NCBI GenBank assembly: GCA_937907525.1 | Contig: CALCIB010000086.1 | Span: forward strand, 1-8,649 | DNA: 8,649 nt | From: an uncultured Planctomycetales bacterium | GTDB lineage: Bacteria > Planctomycetota > Planctomycetia > Isosphaerales > Isosphaeraceae | Direction: 5' to 3' | Shown: positions 1-7,505 of the stretch, piece after piece | How positions within the stretch are numbered: position 1 is the stretch's first letter | Layout of the letters: each line of letters opens with the position of its first letter | Program-made: the position numbers and the translations under genes | The notes under the pieces: generated by a model | Databases searched by the model: none | Told to the model about the DNA's origin: nothing | What the model saw: only the letters and a program-made list of their open reading frames with translations

Positions 1-33
1 CGCGTGACCGTTCCGGGCGGACTCAAACGACGT

Positions 34-56
34 CCCCTCTCCCGTCGGGAGAGGGG
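34..56. repeat. Perfect short palindrome (hairpin) before the Sco gene
   Basis: A perfect 10-bp inverted repeat (CCCCTCTCCC, 34-43, and GGGAGAGGGG, 47-56) surrounds a 3-base loop. No T-run follows, so it is not a classic intrinsic terminator, although it could end transcription of an off-window upstream gene or be a dispersed intergenic palindrome. It lies inside the longest possible reading of the next gene, which argues that this gene starts downstream of it. Confidence 0.7.
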
Positions 57-89
57 ATGCAATCCACGCTCAAGTCCACATGGTTTTAA

Positions 90-96
90 AAGGTGG
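90..96 (+). promoter_or_regulatory. Ribosome binding site that sets the Sco-DUF420 start
   Basis: AAGGTGG differs from the ideal AAGGAGG by one base and sits 6 bases before the GTG at 103. It favours this start over the open frame that continues upstream through the palindrome at 34-56. Confidence 0.6.
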
Positions 97-102
97 TGGC
101 TC

Positions 103-1263
103 GTGCCTTCGGGATATCGACTCGGCGTGTTGACCGTCCTCGCGGCGATCTTCGTCTCCGGGGGGCTGACCCTGGCCATGGTCCGCGGCGGGGCCGAATC
201 GTCGGCCCCCGCGCCGGCGGGGCAGGACCTTGAGGCCGCGGACAAGCGGATCGGCGCGTTCTCCCTGGTGGAGCGATCCGGCGAGCGGGTGACCGACGCG
301 ACGCTCGCCGACCGGGTCTGGATCGCGTCGTTCATCTTCACCCGCTGCAAGCTCTCGTGCCCGCGGATCACCAGCGTGATGAAGGGGCTGCAAGCCCGGC
401 TCGCCGACGCCGGCGCCGACGTCACGCTGGTCAGCATCTCCGTCGACCCGGATTACGACACGCCCGAGGTCCTGAGCGAGTACGCCGGGACCTTCGGCGC
501 CGACCCGGAGCGCTGGTTGTTCCTCACCGGGCCCCGCGACGAGACGCTCGACCTGATCCAGAAGAAGTTCCTGCTCACCGCCATGCGGAACCCGTCTCCC
601 GCGGCCGACGGTTCCGACGAGGAGGTCATCCACAGCGACCGCCTGGTCCTGGTCGATCGCGACCGACTCGTCGGCATCTACGACAGCAACGACCCGAAGG
701 CCCTCGACGCCCTGATCCGGAAGGCCAAGCGGCTCGGCCTGCCGAGTTGGGTCCGGGCCATGCCGCCGATCAACGCGAGCCTCAACGGCCTCAGCGGGCT
801 TCTGGTCCTGTTGGGCTGGAGTTCGATCCGAAGGCGATCCGGCGCGGCGGAGCTTGCGATGGCGACCGGAGCGGCCGAGGCCGCGACGGGCGTCCGCGCG
901 CGGCTGCGGGCGCTCCGCGTCAGCCCCGCGGCGCGCGGGCACGCGCTGGCGATGGGGGCGGCGGTGCTGGTCTCCACGGCCTTCATCGGTTGCTATCTGA
1001 CCTATCACGCCCTCGCCGGGAGCACGCGCTTTCCCGGCGCGGGTTTCTCGAAGTGGCTCTACCTGACGATCCTCACCTCCCACAGCGTCCTGGCGGCGCT
1101 GGCCGCCTTGCCGCTGGTGATCGTCTCGCTCCTCCGGGCGCTCCGGGGCGACTTCGAGGCCCACCTGCGCTCCGCCCGCGTCGCCCTGCCGATCTGGCTG
1201 TACGTCTCGGTCACCGGCGTCGTCATCTACTGGATGCTTTATCAATTGCCCGCCGCGGGTTGA
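103..1263 (+). CDS. Sco-family copper chaperone fused to a DUF420 (CtaM/YozB-like) membrane domain
   Basis: Predicted cytochrome c oxidase assembly protein of 386 residues. From the GTG start, one N-terminal membrane segment (about residues 7-26) anchors an extracytoplasmic thioredoxin-fold Sco domain (about 45-215). That domain carries the copper motif FTRCKLSCP, with C82 and C86, and the distal ligand H177 in a VIHSDR context. Sco proteins deliver copper to, or reduce, the CuA site of oxidase subunit II. From about residue 221 the sequence matches DUF420: four hydrophobic helices, the RGHAL, LTYHA, LTSHS and FEAHLRSAR histidines (H280, H302, H327, H354), and the ending PIWLYVSVTGVVIYWMLY. 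DUF420 proteins of Bacillus (YozB/CtaM) are needed for cytochrome oxidase biogenesis. An Ala/Arg-rich insert (about 240-278) separates the first two DUF420 helices. An in-frame ATG at 4 exists, but that reading crosses a palindrome and adds an Arg-rich, non-signal-like stretch. Oxidase genes may lie off-window to the left. Confidence 0.87.
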   Translation: MPSGYRLGVLTVLAAIFVSGGLTLAMVRGGAESSAPAPAGQDLEAADKRIGAFSLVERSGERVTDATLADRVWIASFIFTRCKLSCPRITSVMKGLQARLADAGADVTLVSISVDPDYDTPEVLSEYAGTFGADPERWLFLTGPRDETLDLIQKKFLLTAMRNPSPAADGSDEEVIHSDRLVLVDRDRLVGIYDSNDPKALDALIRKAKRLGLPSWVRAMPPINASLNGLSGLLVLLGWSSIRRRSGAAELAMATGAAEAATGVRARLRALRVSPAARGHALAMGAAVLVSTAFIGCYLTYHALAGSTRFPGAGFSKWLYLTILTSHSVLAALAALPLVIVSLLRALRGDFEAHLRSARVALPIWLYVSVTGVVIYWMLYQLPAAG

Positions 1264-1460
1264 CCATGGCCGCGCGAAAGCGCCGTTGACGGTTTGAATG
1301 CGAGGGTGCGACAATCGCGGGGTCGTCGCGGGTCGAAATCCGGCGGCGTTCAGGGACGATCGCGGCCGTTTCGACGCCGAGGACGTAATAGAGGTTGCAA
1401 GCGCGCCGCCCCGTCGGCTCGCGTGTGCGGCCCGGACGGCCTCCCGAGCGATCAGCACCC
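1264..1460. other. Intergenic gap between the Sco-DUF420 gene and the giant gene
   Basis: About 197 bases with no convincing gene. A 7-codon ATG frame (1266-1289, MAARKRR) directly follows the Sco-DUF420 stop but has no independent support. The only recognisable signal is the promoter-like pair at 1286-1315. I see no strong terminator hairpin with a T-run after the upstream gene. Confidence 0.6.
1286..1315 (+). promoter_or_regulatory. Putative sigma70-type promoter of the giant exported protein gene
   Basis: TTGACG (1286-1291; consensus TTGACA) is followed after 18 bases by GACAAT (1310-1315; consensus TATAAT). A TG one base before the -10 box (1307-1308) gives an extended -10. Transcription would begin near 1322, leaving a leader of about 140 bases. 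This rests on motif match only. Confidence 0.4.
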
Positions 1461-4400
1461 ATGAGCCAGCCGTCGCGACTTTTTCGAACCAGACCGCGCG
1501 CCGCCGCGCGCCGCCGCGGGGGGCGTCCGCGCGTCGAGGAGGTGGAGCGAAGACTCCTCCTGAGCGCCGACGTGTTCCTGGTCGATTCGACGGCCGACGC
1601 CGGCCCCGGCTCGCTGCGGTGGGCCGTCGACCAGGCGAACGCGAGCGACGGCGCGACGAGCGAGCCGGCGACGATCCGGTTCGCCATCCCCGGCGCGGGG
1701 CCGGCGACGATCCGGCTCCTCTCGCCCTTGGGGCCGATCGTCAAGCCCGTGGTGATCGACGCGAGGGCGGCCGACGGGTCTCCCACGATCCGGATCGACG
1801 GCGCGACGGCCGGCGCGGGCGCGAACGGCCTGACGATCGCCGGCGGCGACAGCCTCGTCGCGGGGCTGATCGTCACCGGCTTCTCCGGCGCGGGGATCGT
1901 CCTGACCGGCGGCGGCGGCGACCTCGTCCAGTCGAACTACGTCGGGCTGGCCCCCGGCGCGGGGGGGGCGGCGGGCAACGGGACGGGAATCCTGATCGCC
2001 TCGGCGTCGAACCAGACCGTGGGCGGGCCCGGCGGCCTCGGCAACGTGATCGCCGGCAACCGCGGCGCGGGGGTCGCGATCGTCTCCACGACGCCGGGGG
2101 ACTCGGACGGGAACGCCGTGATCGGCAACTGGATCGGGACCGACGCGGCGGGGACGCCCGGACTCGGCAACGGCGGCGACGGCGTGGTCTTCTCGGGCGC
2201 GACCGACGGTTCGATCCGCCTCAACGTCGTCTCGGCCAACCAGGGGAACGGGATCGTCCTGAACAACCGGGCGTCCGGGAACCGGCTCGTCGGCAACGTC
2301 GTCGGCCTGACTCCCGACGGTTCGGCCCCGCTGGGGAACCGGCTCGACGGCGTGCTGGTCGACGGCGCGCCCGACAACGCGATCGGCGGCGGCTCCGGCG
2401 CGGGGAATCGGATCTCCGGCAACGGCGGCCACGGGATCGAGGCGCGGAAGGGCTCGGCGGGGCTGACGATCCAGGGGAACTGGATCGGCGTCGACCCGAC
2501 GGGAATGGTCCGCCAGGGGAACCGGGGCGACGGCGTCCGGCTGGCCTCCGGCGACGCGACCGTCGGCGGCGCCGATCCGCTCGACGGCAACGCCATCGCC
2601 TACAACGGCCAGGGGACCGCGGGGGCGGGGGTGCAGGTGGTCGGCGTCGTCCACCACGTCGCGATCCTCTCGAACCGGATTTACGGCAACGCCGGGCTGG
2701 GGATCAACCTGGGGAACGGCCCGACGCCGCCCAACACCCCGCCGGCCGTCCCGCCGACGAACGCGACGGCCCCCAACGACGGAATCAACGCCCCCGTGCT
2801 TCAGGCCGCCTTCGGCGACGGCGGGACCGTGACGGCGTCGGGAAGTCTTTGGGGGATGGCGAACCGCTCTTACGTCGTCCAGTTCTTCTGGACCGCCCAG
2901 CCGGACCCCTCCGGCTACGGCGAGGGCGAACGCTTTTTGGGTCAGTCCGTCGTCAAGACCGACGCCGCGGGCCGGGCGACGTTCTCGCTGCCGACGAGTG
3001 GCGACCCGGCCGGCGGCTATCTGACCGCCACGGCCACCGACGAGTTCGGCGACACGTCGGAGTTCGCGCAGACGATCCTGCTGCGGCCGTGGACCGACCT
3101 GCACGTGGAGATGACCGCCGACCCCCCCTCGGGCCCGCAAGGCTCGGCGGTGACCTTCACGGCGACCGTCGCCAACCGGGGCTTCCTGACCGCGCCCTAC
3201 GCGGCGCTGGCGATGGCGCTGCCCGCCGGCTCGCGGATCCAGTCGGTCACGGGCGGTCCCGGCTGGGTCTCGACCGTTTCCGGCGGCGGCGTTCTGCTGA
3301 ACGTCGGCTCGCTCGCGCCGGGGGCGACGGCCGTCCTCACGGTGGTCGTCGCGCCCCCCGTCGGCTTCTCGGGCGCGTTCCAGGCCGCCGCGACCGCGAC
3401 GATGGGCCTCGACGACGCCCGTCCCGGCGACGAGACCGCGACGGCGTCGTCGTATCAGGCGCCCGCGGTCGACGTGGCCCTCGCCCTGGCCGGCCCGGGC
3501 GCCGCCCATCGCGGCGACGTCCTTAAATACGTCTTCACGGCCTCCAACGCCGGCCCCGCCGCGGCGAGCGACGTCCGCCTGGTCCTGCCGATCCCCGCGG
3601 GCGCGTCGTTCGTGGCCGCGACCTCGCCCGGCGGCGCCGCGCGGGTCGTCGGCGGCGCGGTGGTCGTCGACCTCGGCGTCCTGGCCACGGGGGCGAGCGC
3701 GGCGGTGGAGATCGATCTGAAGGCCGACGCCGTCGGCGTCCTCGCGTCCGCCGCCACGCTCTCCAGCGCCGGTTACGACGTCGATCCGACCAACCAGTCG
3801 GCGAACCTGGCGACGACGGTGGTCGGCCGGGTCGACCTCGGCGTCGCGATCCAGGCGCCGGCCGTCGTCGTCGCCGGGCGCGACCTGGCCTACGACGTCG
3901 TCGTCCGGAACGCCGGCCCGGACGACGCCCGGAACGTCGTTCTGCTGGATCAGCTCCCGGCGGGGGCGGTCCTCGTCTCCGCCGCGATCGACGGCGGCGG
4001 CGTCGCGGTCGTCGACGGCGGCGTCAAGGCGACGCTCGACCTGCTGGCGGCGGGGGCGTCGGCCACGCTCCGGATCGTCGTCCGGCCGACCGCCGCGGCC
4101 GGCGCCGTCCTGACGACCGCCGCGAGCGTCTCCAGCGCCGACGACGACGGCGACCCCTCCGACGACGACGCCACGGCGCGAACGACCGTCCGCGACCTGT
4201 CGAACCTGGCCGCGATCGCGACCGCCGCGACGCCGACCGTCGTCGCGGGCGGGAACGCGACCTTCGTCGTCCAGGTTCGCAACGCCGGCCCGGCGACCGA
4301 GCCCGACGCGACCCTGACCGTCGCCGTCCCTCCGGGCGCGACGCTCGTCTCCGCGACGTCCGACCGCGGCGCCGCGACGATCGCCAACGGCCTGGCCGTC

Positions 4401-6494
4401 TTCCGCCTGGGGGCGCTCGCCCCCGGAGACTCGGTCGCGGCGACGCTCGTCCTGTCGACGTCGACGCCTGGCCTCCTGGCGGTCACGGCGACCGCCGACG
4501 GTCTGAACGTCGACGAGGGCCCCTTCGGTCGCCAGACGACCGCCGCGGCGACCGTCCTGCCGACGGTCGACCTGGCGACCTGGGTCGGCCCCCCCGCGGA
4601 CGTCTTCGAGCGAACCAGGTTCCAGTACGTCCTGACGACCGCCAACCTCTCGACGACCGCCGCCACCGGCGCGACGCTGACCGCGCCCTTGCCCGCGGGC
4701 GTCGAGTTCGTCTCGGCCGTCGCCACCCAGGGAGGCGTTCCGACGTTCGACGGCAACGCCGTCACCGTGACGTTCGGCACGATCGCGGGGCTCTCCACCG
4801 CCTCCGTGACGATCGTCGTCCGGCCGACCGCGACCGCCGGGACGACCCTGCTTCTCTCCGGCGCCTCCTGGGGCGACCAGCCCGACCCCGACCCCGGCGA
4901 CGACCGTGGCGCGTCCGCCGTGAAGGTGGCCCCGGCCGTCGACCTGACGCTCCGCCTCGCCCCCGCGCAACCCAGCGTCGCGATGGGAAGCGCCGTCGCC
5001 TGGACGGCCGAGATCCACAACCCGTCGCCGACCCCGGCGACCGGCCTCACGATCACCATCCCCCACGCCGACGGCGACGCCTGCCTGGAAACGTCCGCCA
5101 GCCAGGGGACCGCGACCGCCGCCGCCGGCGCGATCGTCGCGACCCTGGGGACGCTCGCCCCCGGCGCCCGCGCGACGGTTAGCTTTCTACTGCGTCCGAA
5201 CGTCCCCGGGACCACCACCCTGGTCGCCACCGCCGCGGCCGACCAGCACGTCGCGTTGACCGCCGCCAGCAGCGCGTCCGCGGTGCTGAACGTGATCGAG
5301 CCCGCCGGAACGCTCGCCTTCGCCGCGCCCGCCGTCGCCGCGCCGGAGAACGCCGGCGCGGCCTATTTGACCGTCGTGAGGACCGACGGCGCGCGGGGCG
5401 TCGTCACCGTCGGCTATCGAACCGTCGGCGGCGCCGCCGCGGCCGGGGTCAACTACCTCGCGACCTCGGGCGTCTTGACGTTCCAACCCGGCCAGACGAC
5501 CGCCGTCATCGCCGTCCCCGTCCTCGCCCATCCCCACGACCGCGGCGACGTCTCCGTCGGCGTCGCGTTGCAAGACCCCACCGGCGGCGCGACCCTGGGA
5601 GCGATCGCGACCGCGTCCTTGACCATCCAGGACCTCGATCCCGACTTCGTCCCGCCGACCGTCGGCCGGGTGGACCTCCTGGGGTCCGCCGACGGAATCG
5701 GCGCCCTGGCGATCACCCTGAGCGAGCCGGCCGATCCGGCCTCGGCCCTCGACGGCTGGGCCTACGCGGTCTACGACCTGGGCCCCGCCGGCGTCCTCGG
5801 CGACGGCGACGATCGGCCCGTCGCCGTGCTCCCCCCCGGCTACGACCCGGCGACCCAGACCGTTTATCTGACCCCCGCGTCCCCCCTCGCCGCCAACCGT
5901 CACTACGCCGTGGTGGTCCGCGGCGCGGGCCTCGCCGCGGTACGCGACCTGGCCGGCAATCCGCTGGGGGGCGGCGTCGATTACGTCGCCCTCTTCGCCC
6001 GCGGGACCGACTTGAAATACGCCGACGCCAGCGGCGACCTGGTGACGCTCGCCCTCCACGGCGGCGGCGTCATGGACCTGTTCCGCGCCCCCTCCGGCGA
6101 CGCGACGCGATTGACGCTCCAGGCGATCGCCCCGGGTCGTTCGGCCCTTTCCGGGAGCGTCGCCCGCCAGCGCGGCCGCGGCGACGGCGTCACGCCGCTG
6201 GGGACGATCGAGGGCCTGGGCTCCTTCGGCGACGTCCGCGTGAGCCTGCGGACCCCGCCGTTTCTGACGACCGCGCTCCCATCCCCCCCGATCCGAACCG
6301 TCCCCGCCGCGCCGGCGCGGCCGACTCCGACCCCGGTCCCGATCCGGCCCCGTCCGGTCGCGGCGCGTCCGACGCCGATCCCGGTTCGGGCCGTATCCCT
6401 CCCCCCGGCGCGCCCGATTTCGGTTCCGGCGCCGATTCAAGTCGGTTCGTCGCGACTCGCCTCCTTGATGCGCCGGCCTTCCTCGGGCGGTTGA
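1461..6494 (+). CDS. Giant planctomycete exported protein: LEPR/LLS N-terminus, beta-helix, six DUF11, Calx-beta, Big_5-like, Pro-rich tail
   Basis: A 1677-residue mosaic protein, probably extracellular or cell-surface. In order: an Arg-rich N-terminus with VEEVERRLLLSAD (25-37), resembling the planctomycete LEPR/LLS export-associated motif; a CSLREA-like stretch STADAGPGSLRWAVDQAN (about 42-60); a right-handed parallel beta-helix (about 105-425) with GNWIG-type turns at N159, N223, N279 and N340; a beta module with PDPSGYGEGERFLGQ and TATATDEFGDTSEFAQT (about 440-540); six DUF11 domains starting near 545, 670, 791, 914, 1036 and 1160; Calx-beta (about 1283-1392) with the usual GVNYLATSGVLTFQPGQT; a Big_5/SbsA Ig-like domain (about 1396-1512); a compact beta domain (about 1516-1601); and a Pro/Arg-rich tail (1602-1677). 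The ATG at 1461 is chosen because it places the N-terminal motif at the usual distance; a TTG-initiated extension to 1395 is possible. No clear Shine-Dalgarno precedes it. There is no catalytic motif I can identify, so adhesion or a structural surface role is inference. Confidence 0.9.
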   Translation: MSQPSRLFRTRPRAAARRRGGRPRVEEVERRLLLSADVFLVDSTADAGPGSLRWAVDQANASDGATSEPATIRFAIPGAGPATIRLLSPLGPIVKPVVIDARAADGSPTIRIDGATAGAGANGLTIAGGDSLVAGLIVTGFSGAGIVLTGGGGDLVQSNYVGLAPGAGGAAGNGTGILIASASNQTVGGPGGLGNVIAGNRGAGVAIVSTTPGDSDGNAVIGNWIGTDAAGTPGLGNGGDGVVFSGATDGSIRLNVVSANQGNGIVLNNRASGNRLVGNVVGLTPDGSAPLGNRLDGVLVDGAPDNAIGGGSGAGNRISGNGGHGIEARKGSAGLTIQGNWIGVDPTGMVRQGNRGDGVRLASGDATVGGADPLDGNAIAYNGQGTAGAGVQVVGVVHHVAILSNRIYGNAGLGINLGNGPTPPNTPPAVPPTNATAPNDGINAPVLQAAFGDGGTVTASGSLWGMANRSYVVQFFWTAQPDPSGYGEGERFLGQSVVKTDAAGRATFSLPTSGDPAGGYLTATATDEFGDTSEFAQTILLRPWTDLHVEMTADPPSGPQGSAVTFTATVANRGFLTAPYAALAMALPAGSRIQSVTGGPGWVSTVSGGGVLLNVGSLAPGATAVLTVVVAPPVGFSGAFQAAATATMGLDDARPGDETATASSYQAPAVDVALALAGPGAAHRGDVLKYVFTASNAGPAAASDVRLVLPIPAGASFVAATSPGGAARVVGGAVVVDLGVLATGASAAVEIDLKADAVGVLASAATLSSAGYDVDPTNQSANLATTVVGRVDLGVAIQAPAVVVAGRDLAYDVVVRNAGPDDARNVVLLDQLPAGAVLVSAAIDGGGVAVVDGGVKATLDLLAAGASATLRIVVRPTAAAGAVLTTAASVSSADDDGDPSDDDATARTTVRDLSNLAAIATAATPTVVAGGNATFVVQVRNAGPATEPDATLTVAVPPGATLVSATSDRGAATIANGLAVFRLGALAPGDSVAATLVLSTSTPGLLAVTATADGLNVDEGPFGRQTTAAATVLPTVDLATWVGPPADVFERTRFQYVLTTANLSTTAATGATLTAPLPAGVEFVSAVATQGGVPTFDGNAVTVTFGTIAGLSTASVTIVVRPTATAGTTLLLSGASWGDQPDPDPGDDRGASAVKVAPAVDLTLRLAPAQPSVAMGSAVAWTAEIHNPSPTPATGLTITIPHADGDACLETSASQGTATAAAGAIVATLGTLAPGARATVSFLLRPNVPGTTTLVATAAADQHVALTAASSASAVLNVIEPAGTLAFAAPAVAAPENAGAAYLTVVRTDGARGVVTVGYRTVGGAAAAGVNYLATSGVLTFQPGQTTAVIAVPVLAHPHDRGDVSVGVALQDPTGGATLGAIATASLTIQDLDPDFVPPTVGRVDLLGSADGIGALAITLSEPADPASALDGWAYAVYDLGPAGVLGDGDDRPVAVLPPGYDPATQTVYLTPASPLAANRHYAVVVRGAGLAAVRDLAGNPLGGGVDYVALFARGTDLKYADASGDLVTLALHGGGVMDLFRAPSGDATRLTLQAIAPGRSALSGSVARQRGRGDGVTPLGTIEGLGSFGDVRVSLRTPPFLTTALPSPPIRTVPAAPARPTPTPVPIRPRPVAARPTPIPVRAVSLPPARPISVPAPIQVGSSRLASLMRRPSSGG
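3093..5291 (+). repeat. Six tandem DUF11 domain repeats inside the giant protein gene
   Basis: Equivalent positions in six successive DUF11 domains (the V/T/S before the D/N-L strand) fall at 3093, 3468, 3831, 4200, 4566 and 4938, a period of 125, 121, 123, 122 and 124 codons. Each unit has an N-terminal strand such as VDLGVAI, an N-A-G-P-like loop, a P-A-G strand, and an LAPG-like turn before the last strands. The copies are clearly related but divergent, so this is an old protein-level repeat rather than a recent DNA duplication. Confidence 0.85.
6315..6388 (+). repeat. Imperfect direct repeat in the proline-rich tail
   Basis: Segments 6315-6340 and 6363-6388 share the pattern GCGCG-CCGAC-CCGA-CCCGGT-C, offset by 48 bases (16 codons). 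They encode ARPTPTPVP and ARPTPIPVR. This is a short Pro/Arg-rich low-complexity repeat within the C-terminal 76 residues of the giant protein. Confidence 0.55.
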
Positions 6495-6517
6495 CGCGGT
6501 CTCGGACGGCGCGGCGG

Positions 6518-7456
6518 TCAATCCGCGCGCAGCTTGCCGGCGGGGGTGTTGGCGGCCAGGTCGTCGATCATGTCGCGGAGGGCCTGCTCGACGGCGCGCT
6601 CCCACCGGTCGCCGAAGCGGTCGCGGTAGGCCGGCTTGTTGTAGGCGAACGCGATCCCCCGGGAACTGTTGACGAGCGCGCCCAGGCCGTCGGCGTCGAA
6701 CCCGGCGGCGATGTCCTTGGCCTCGCCCCCTTGCGCGCCGTAGCCGGGGACCAGGAAGAGGATCCCCGGCGACTCGCTTCGCAGCTCGGCCAGCTCGGCG
6801 GGATAGGTCGCCCCCACCACGGCGCCGACGAGGTTGTAACCCGCGGCTCCTTCTTTCCCCTTGCCCCATTCCTTGAGCCGCTCGGCGACGTGGCGGTAGA
6901 GCGGACGACCGTCGCAGACGAGGTCCTGGAACTCGCGGGCCGAGGCGTTGCTGGTCCGGACCAGCACGAAGATTCCTTTTTTCTCCCGCGCGGCGATCCG
7001 AACGAACGGCGTGACGCCGTCGGAGCCCAGATACGGGTTGACCGTCAGGGCGTCGGCCGACCACGACGACTGGTACGCGCCGCCGACGGGCTCCTTGCCC
7101 AGATAGGCGCGCGCGTAGGCGTCGGCGGTGGAGCCGATGTCGTTGCGCTTGCCGTCGAGGATCACCAGGACGTCACGTTCCCGCGCGTGTTCGAGGGTCG
7201 CGTGGAGGGCGGCCATCCCCTCGGGTCCGTAGGCTTCGTAGAAGGCCGCCTGGAACTTCAAGAGCGGGGCCAGCGGGGCGGCCACGTCGACCACGGCGCG
7301 GCCGAACTCCTTGAGGGCCTCGGCGACGCCCCCCCGGTCGGCCGGGAACCGATCGAGGAAGCCCGGCGGCAGTTCCTCCGGCCTCGGGTCGATCCCCACG
7401 ACCACCGGATTCCCCTTCCGCCGCACCGCCGCCACCACGCGATCCGCGAATTCCAC
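6518..7456 (-). CDS. pyrF: Orotidine-5'-phosphate decarboxylase, type 2 (PyrF)
   Basis: Converts orotidine 5'-monophosphate to UMP, the last step of de novo pyrimidine synthesis, in the cytosol. The 312-residue product belongs to the type 2 family (mycobacterial/myxobacterial-like). The catalytic signature LDGKRNDIGSTA (about 100-111) carries D101, K103 and D106. Other family landmarks are VVGIDPRP (19-26), KFQAAFYEAYG (67-77), LTVNPYLGSDG (137-147), LVPGYGAQGG (235-244) and NSSRGIAFAY (263-272), the last two belonging to the phosphate-binding end. Length is normal for the type and I see no missing key residue. The start is a GTG at 7456-7454, with a purine-rich GGGAGAGGGGG about 8 bases upstream as a likely ribosome binding site. 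The gene stands alone, converging on the giant gene with a 23-base gap and diverging from tRNA-Pro. No other pyrimidine gene is in view. Confidence 0.96.
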   Translation of the reverse strand: MEFADRVVAAVRRKGNPVVVGIDPRPEELPPGFLDRFPADRGGVAEALKEFGRAVVDVAAPLAPLLKFQAAFYEAYGPEGMAALHATLEHARERDVLVILDGKRNDIGSTADAYARAYLGKEPVGGAYQSSWSADALTVNPYLGSDGVTPFVRIAAREKKGIFVLVRTSNASAREFQDLVCDGRPLYRHVAERLKEWGKGKEGAAGYNLVGAVVGATYPAELAELRSESPGILFLVPGYGAQGGEAKDIAAGFDADGLGALVNSSRGIAFAYNKPAYRDRFGDRWERAVEQALRDMIDDLAANTPAGKLRAD

Positions 7457-7477
7457 GCCCGACCCCCTCTCCCTGGA

Positions 7478-7505
7478 TTGACAGTCGCTCCCAATACCTT
7501 ACAAT
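7478..7505 (+). promoter_or_regulatory. Near-consensus sigma70-type promoter of tRNA-Pro
   Basis: A perfect TTGACA (7478-7483) and a 5/6 TACAAT (7500-7505) are separated by 16 bases. The predicted start, near 7512, lies about 50 bases before the mature tRNA 5' end. It occupies the short space between the divergent pyrF start (7456) and the tRNA, so any pyrF promoter must overlap it on the other strand; I could not identify a convincing one. Confidence 0.75.

Noticed and set aside
4..102. An ATG-initiated 33-codon extension of the Sco-DUF420 protein
   Set aside because: It runs through a perfect palindrome and adds a charged, non-hydrophobic segment before the membrane anchor. The GTG at 103 has a good ribosome binding site at 90-96.
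1266..1289. A 7-codon frame (MAARKRR) right after the Sco-DUF420 stop
   Set aside because: It is too short to judge, has no ribosome binding site and no homology signal. It could be a leader peptide but nothing supports that.
1395..1460. A TTG-initiated 22-codon extension of the giant protein
   Set aside because: The ATG at 1461 already gives the expected spacing to the ERRLLLSA motif. The extension is Arg/Pro-rich and is not preceded by a ribosome binding site.
1298..3526. A 742-codon plus-strand frame overlapping the giant gene in another phase
   Set aside because: The product is almost entirely Arg, Gly, Asp and Pro and overlaps the well-supported beta-helix coding frame. It is a composition artefact.
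1452..5066. A 1204-codon open frame on the minus strand antisense to the giant gene
   Set aside because: Its translation is Arg/Gly/Asp-rich low complexity with no domain pattern, while the plus-strand frame shows clear ordered domains. Long antisense frames are expected here because GC-rich codons leave few stop codons on the other strand.
3093..5291. CRISPR-like or recent tandem DNA repeat
   Set aside because: The periodicity is at protein-domain level (121-125 codons) with divergent DNA. There are no identical short repeats with regular spacers anywhere in the window.
5187..7064. A 625-codon minus-strand frame overlapping the giant gene and pyrF
   Set aside because: It is out of phase with pyrF, overlaps two well-supported genes and encodes low-complexity Arg-rich sequence.
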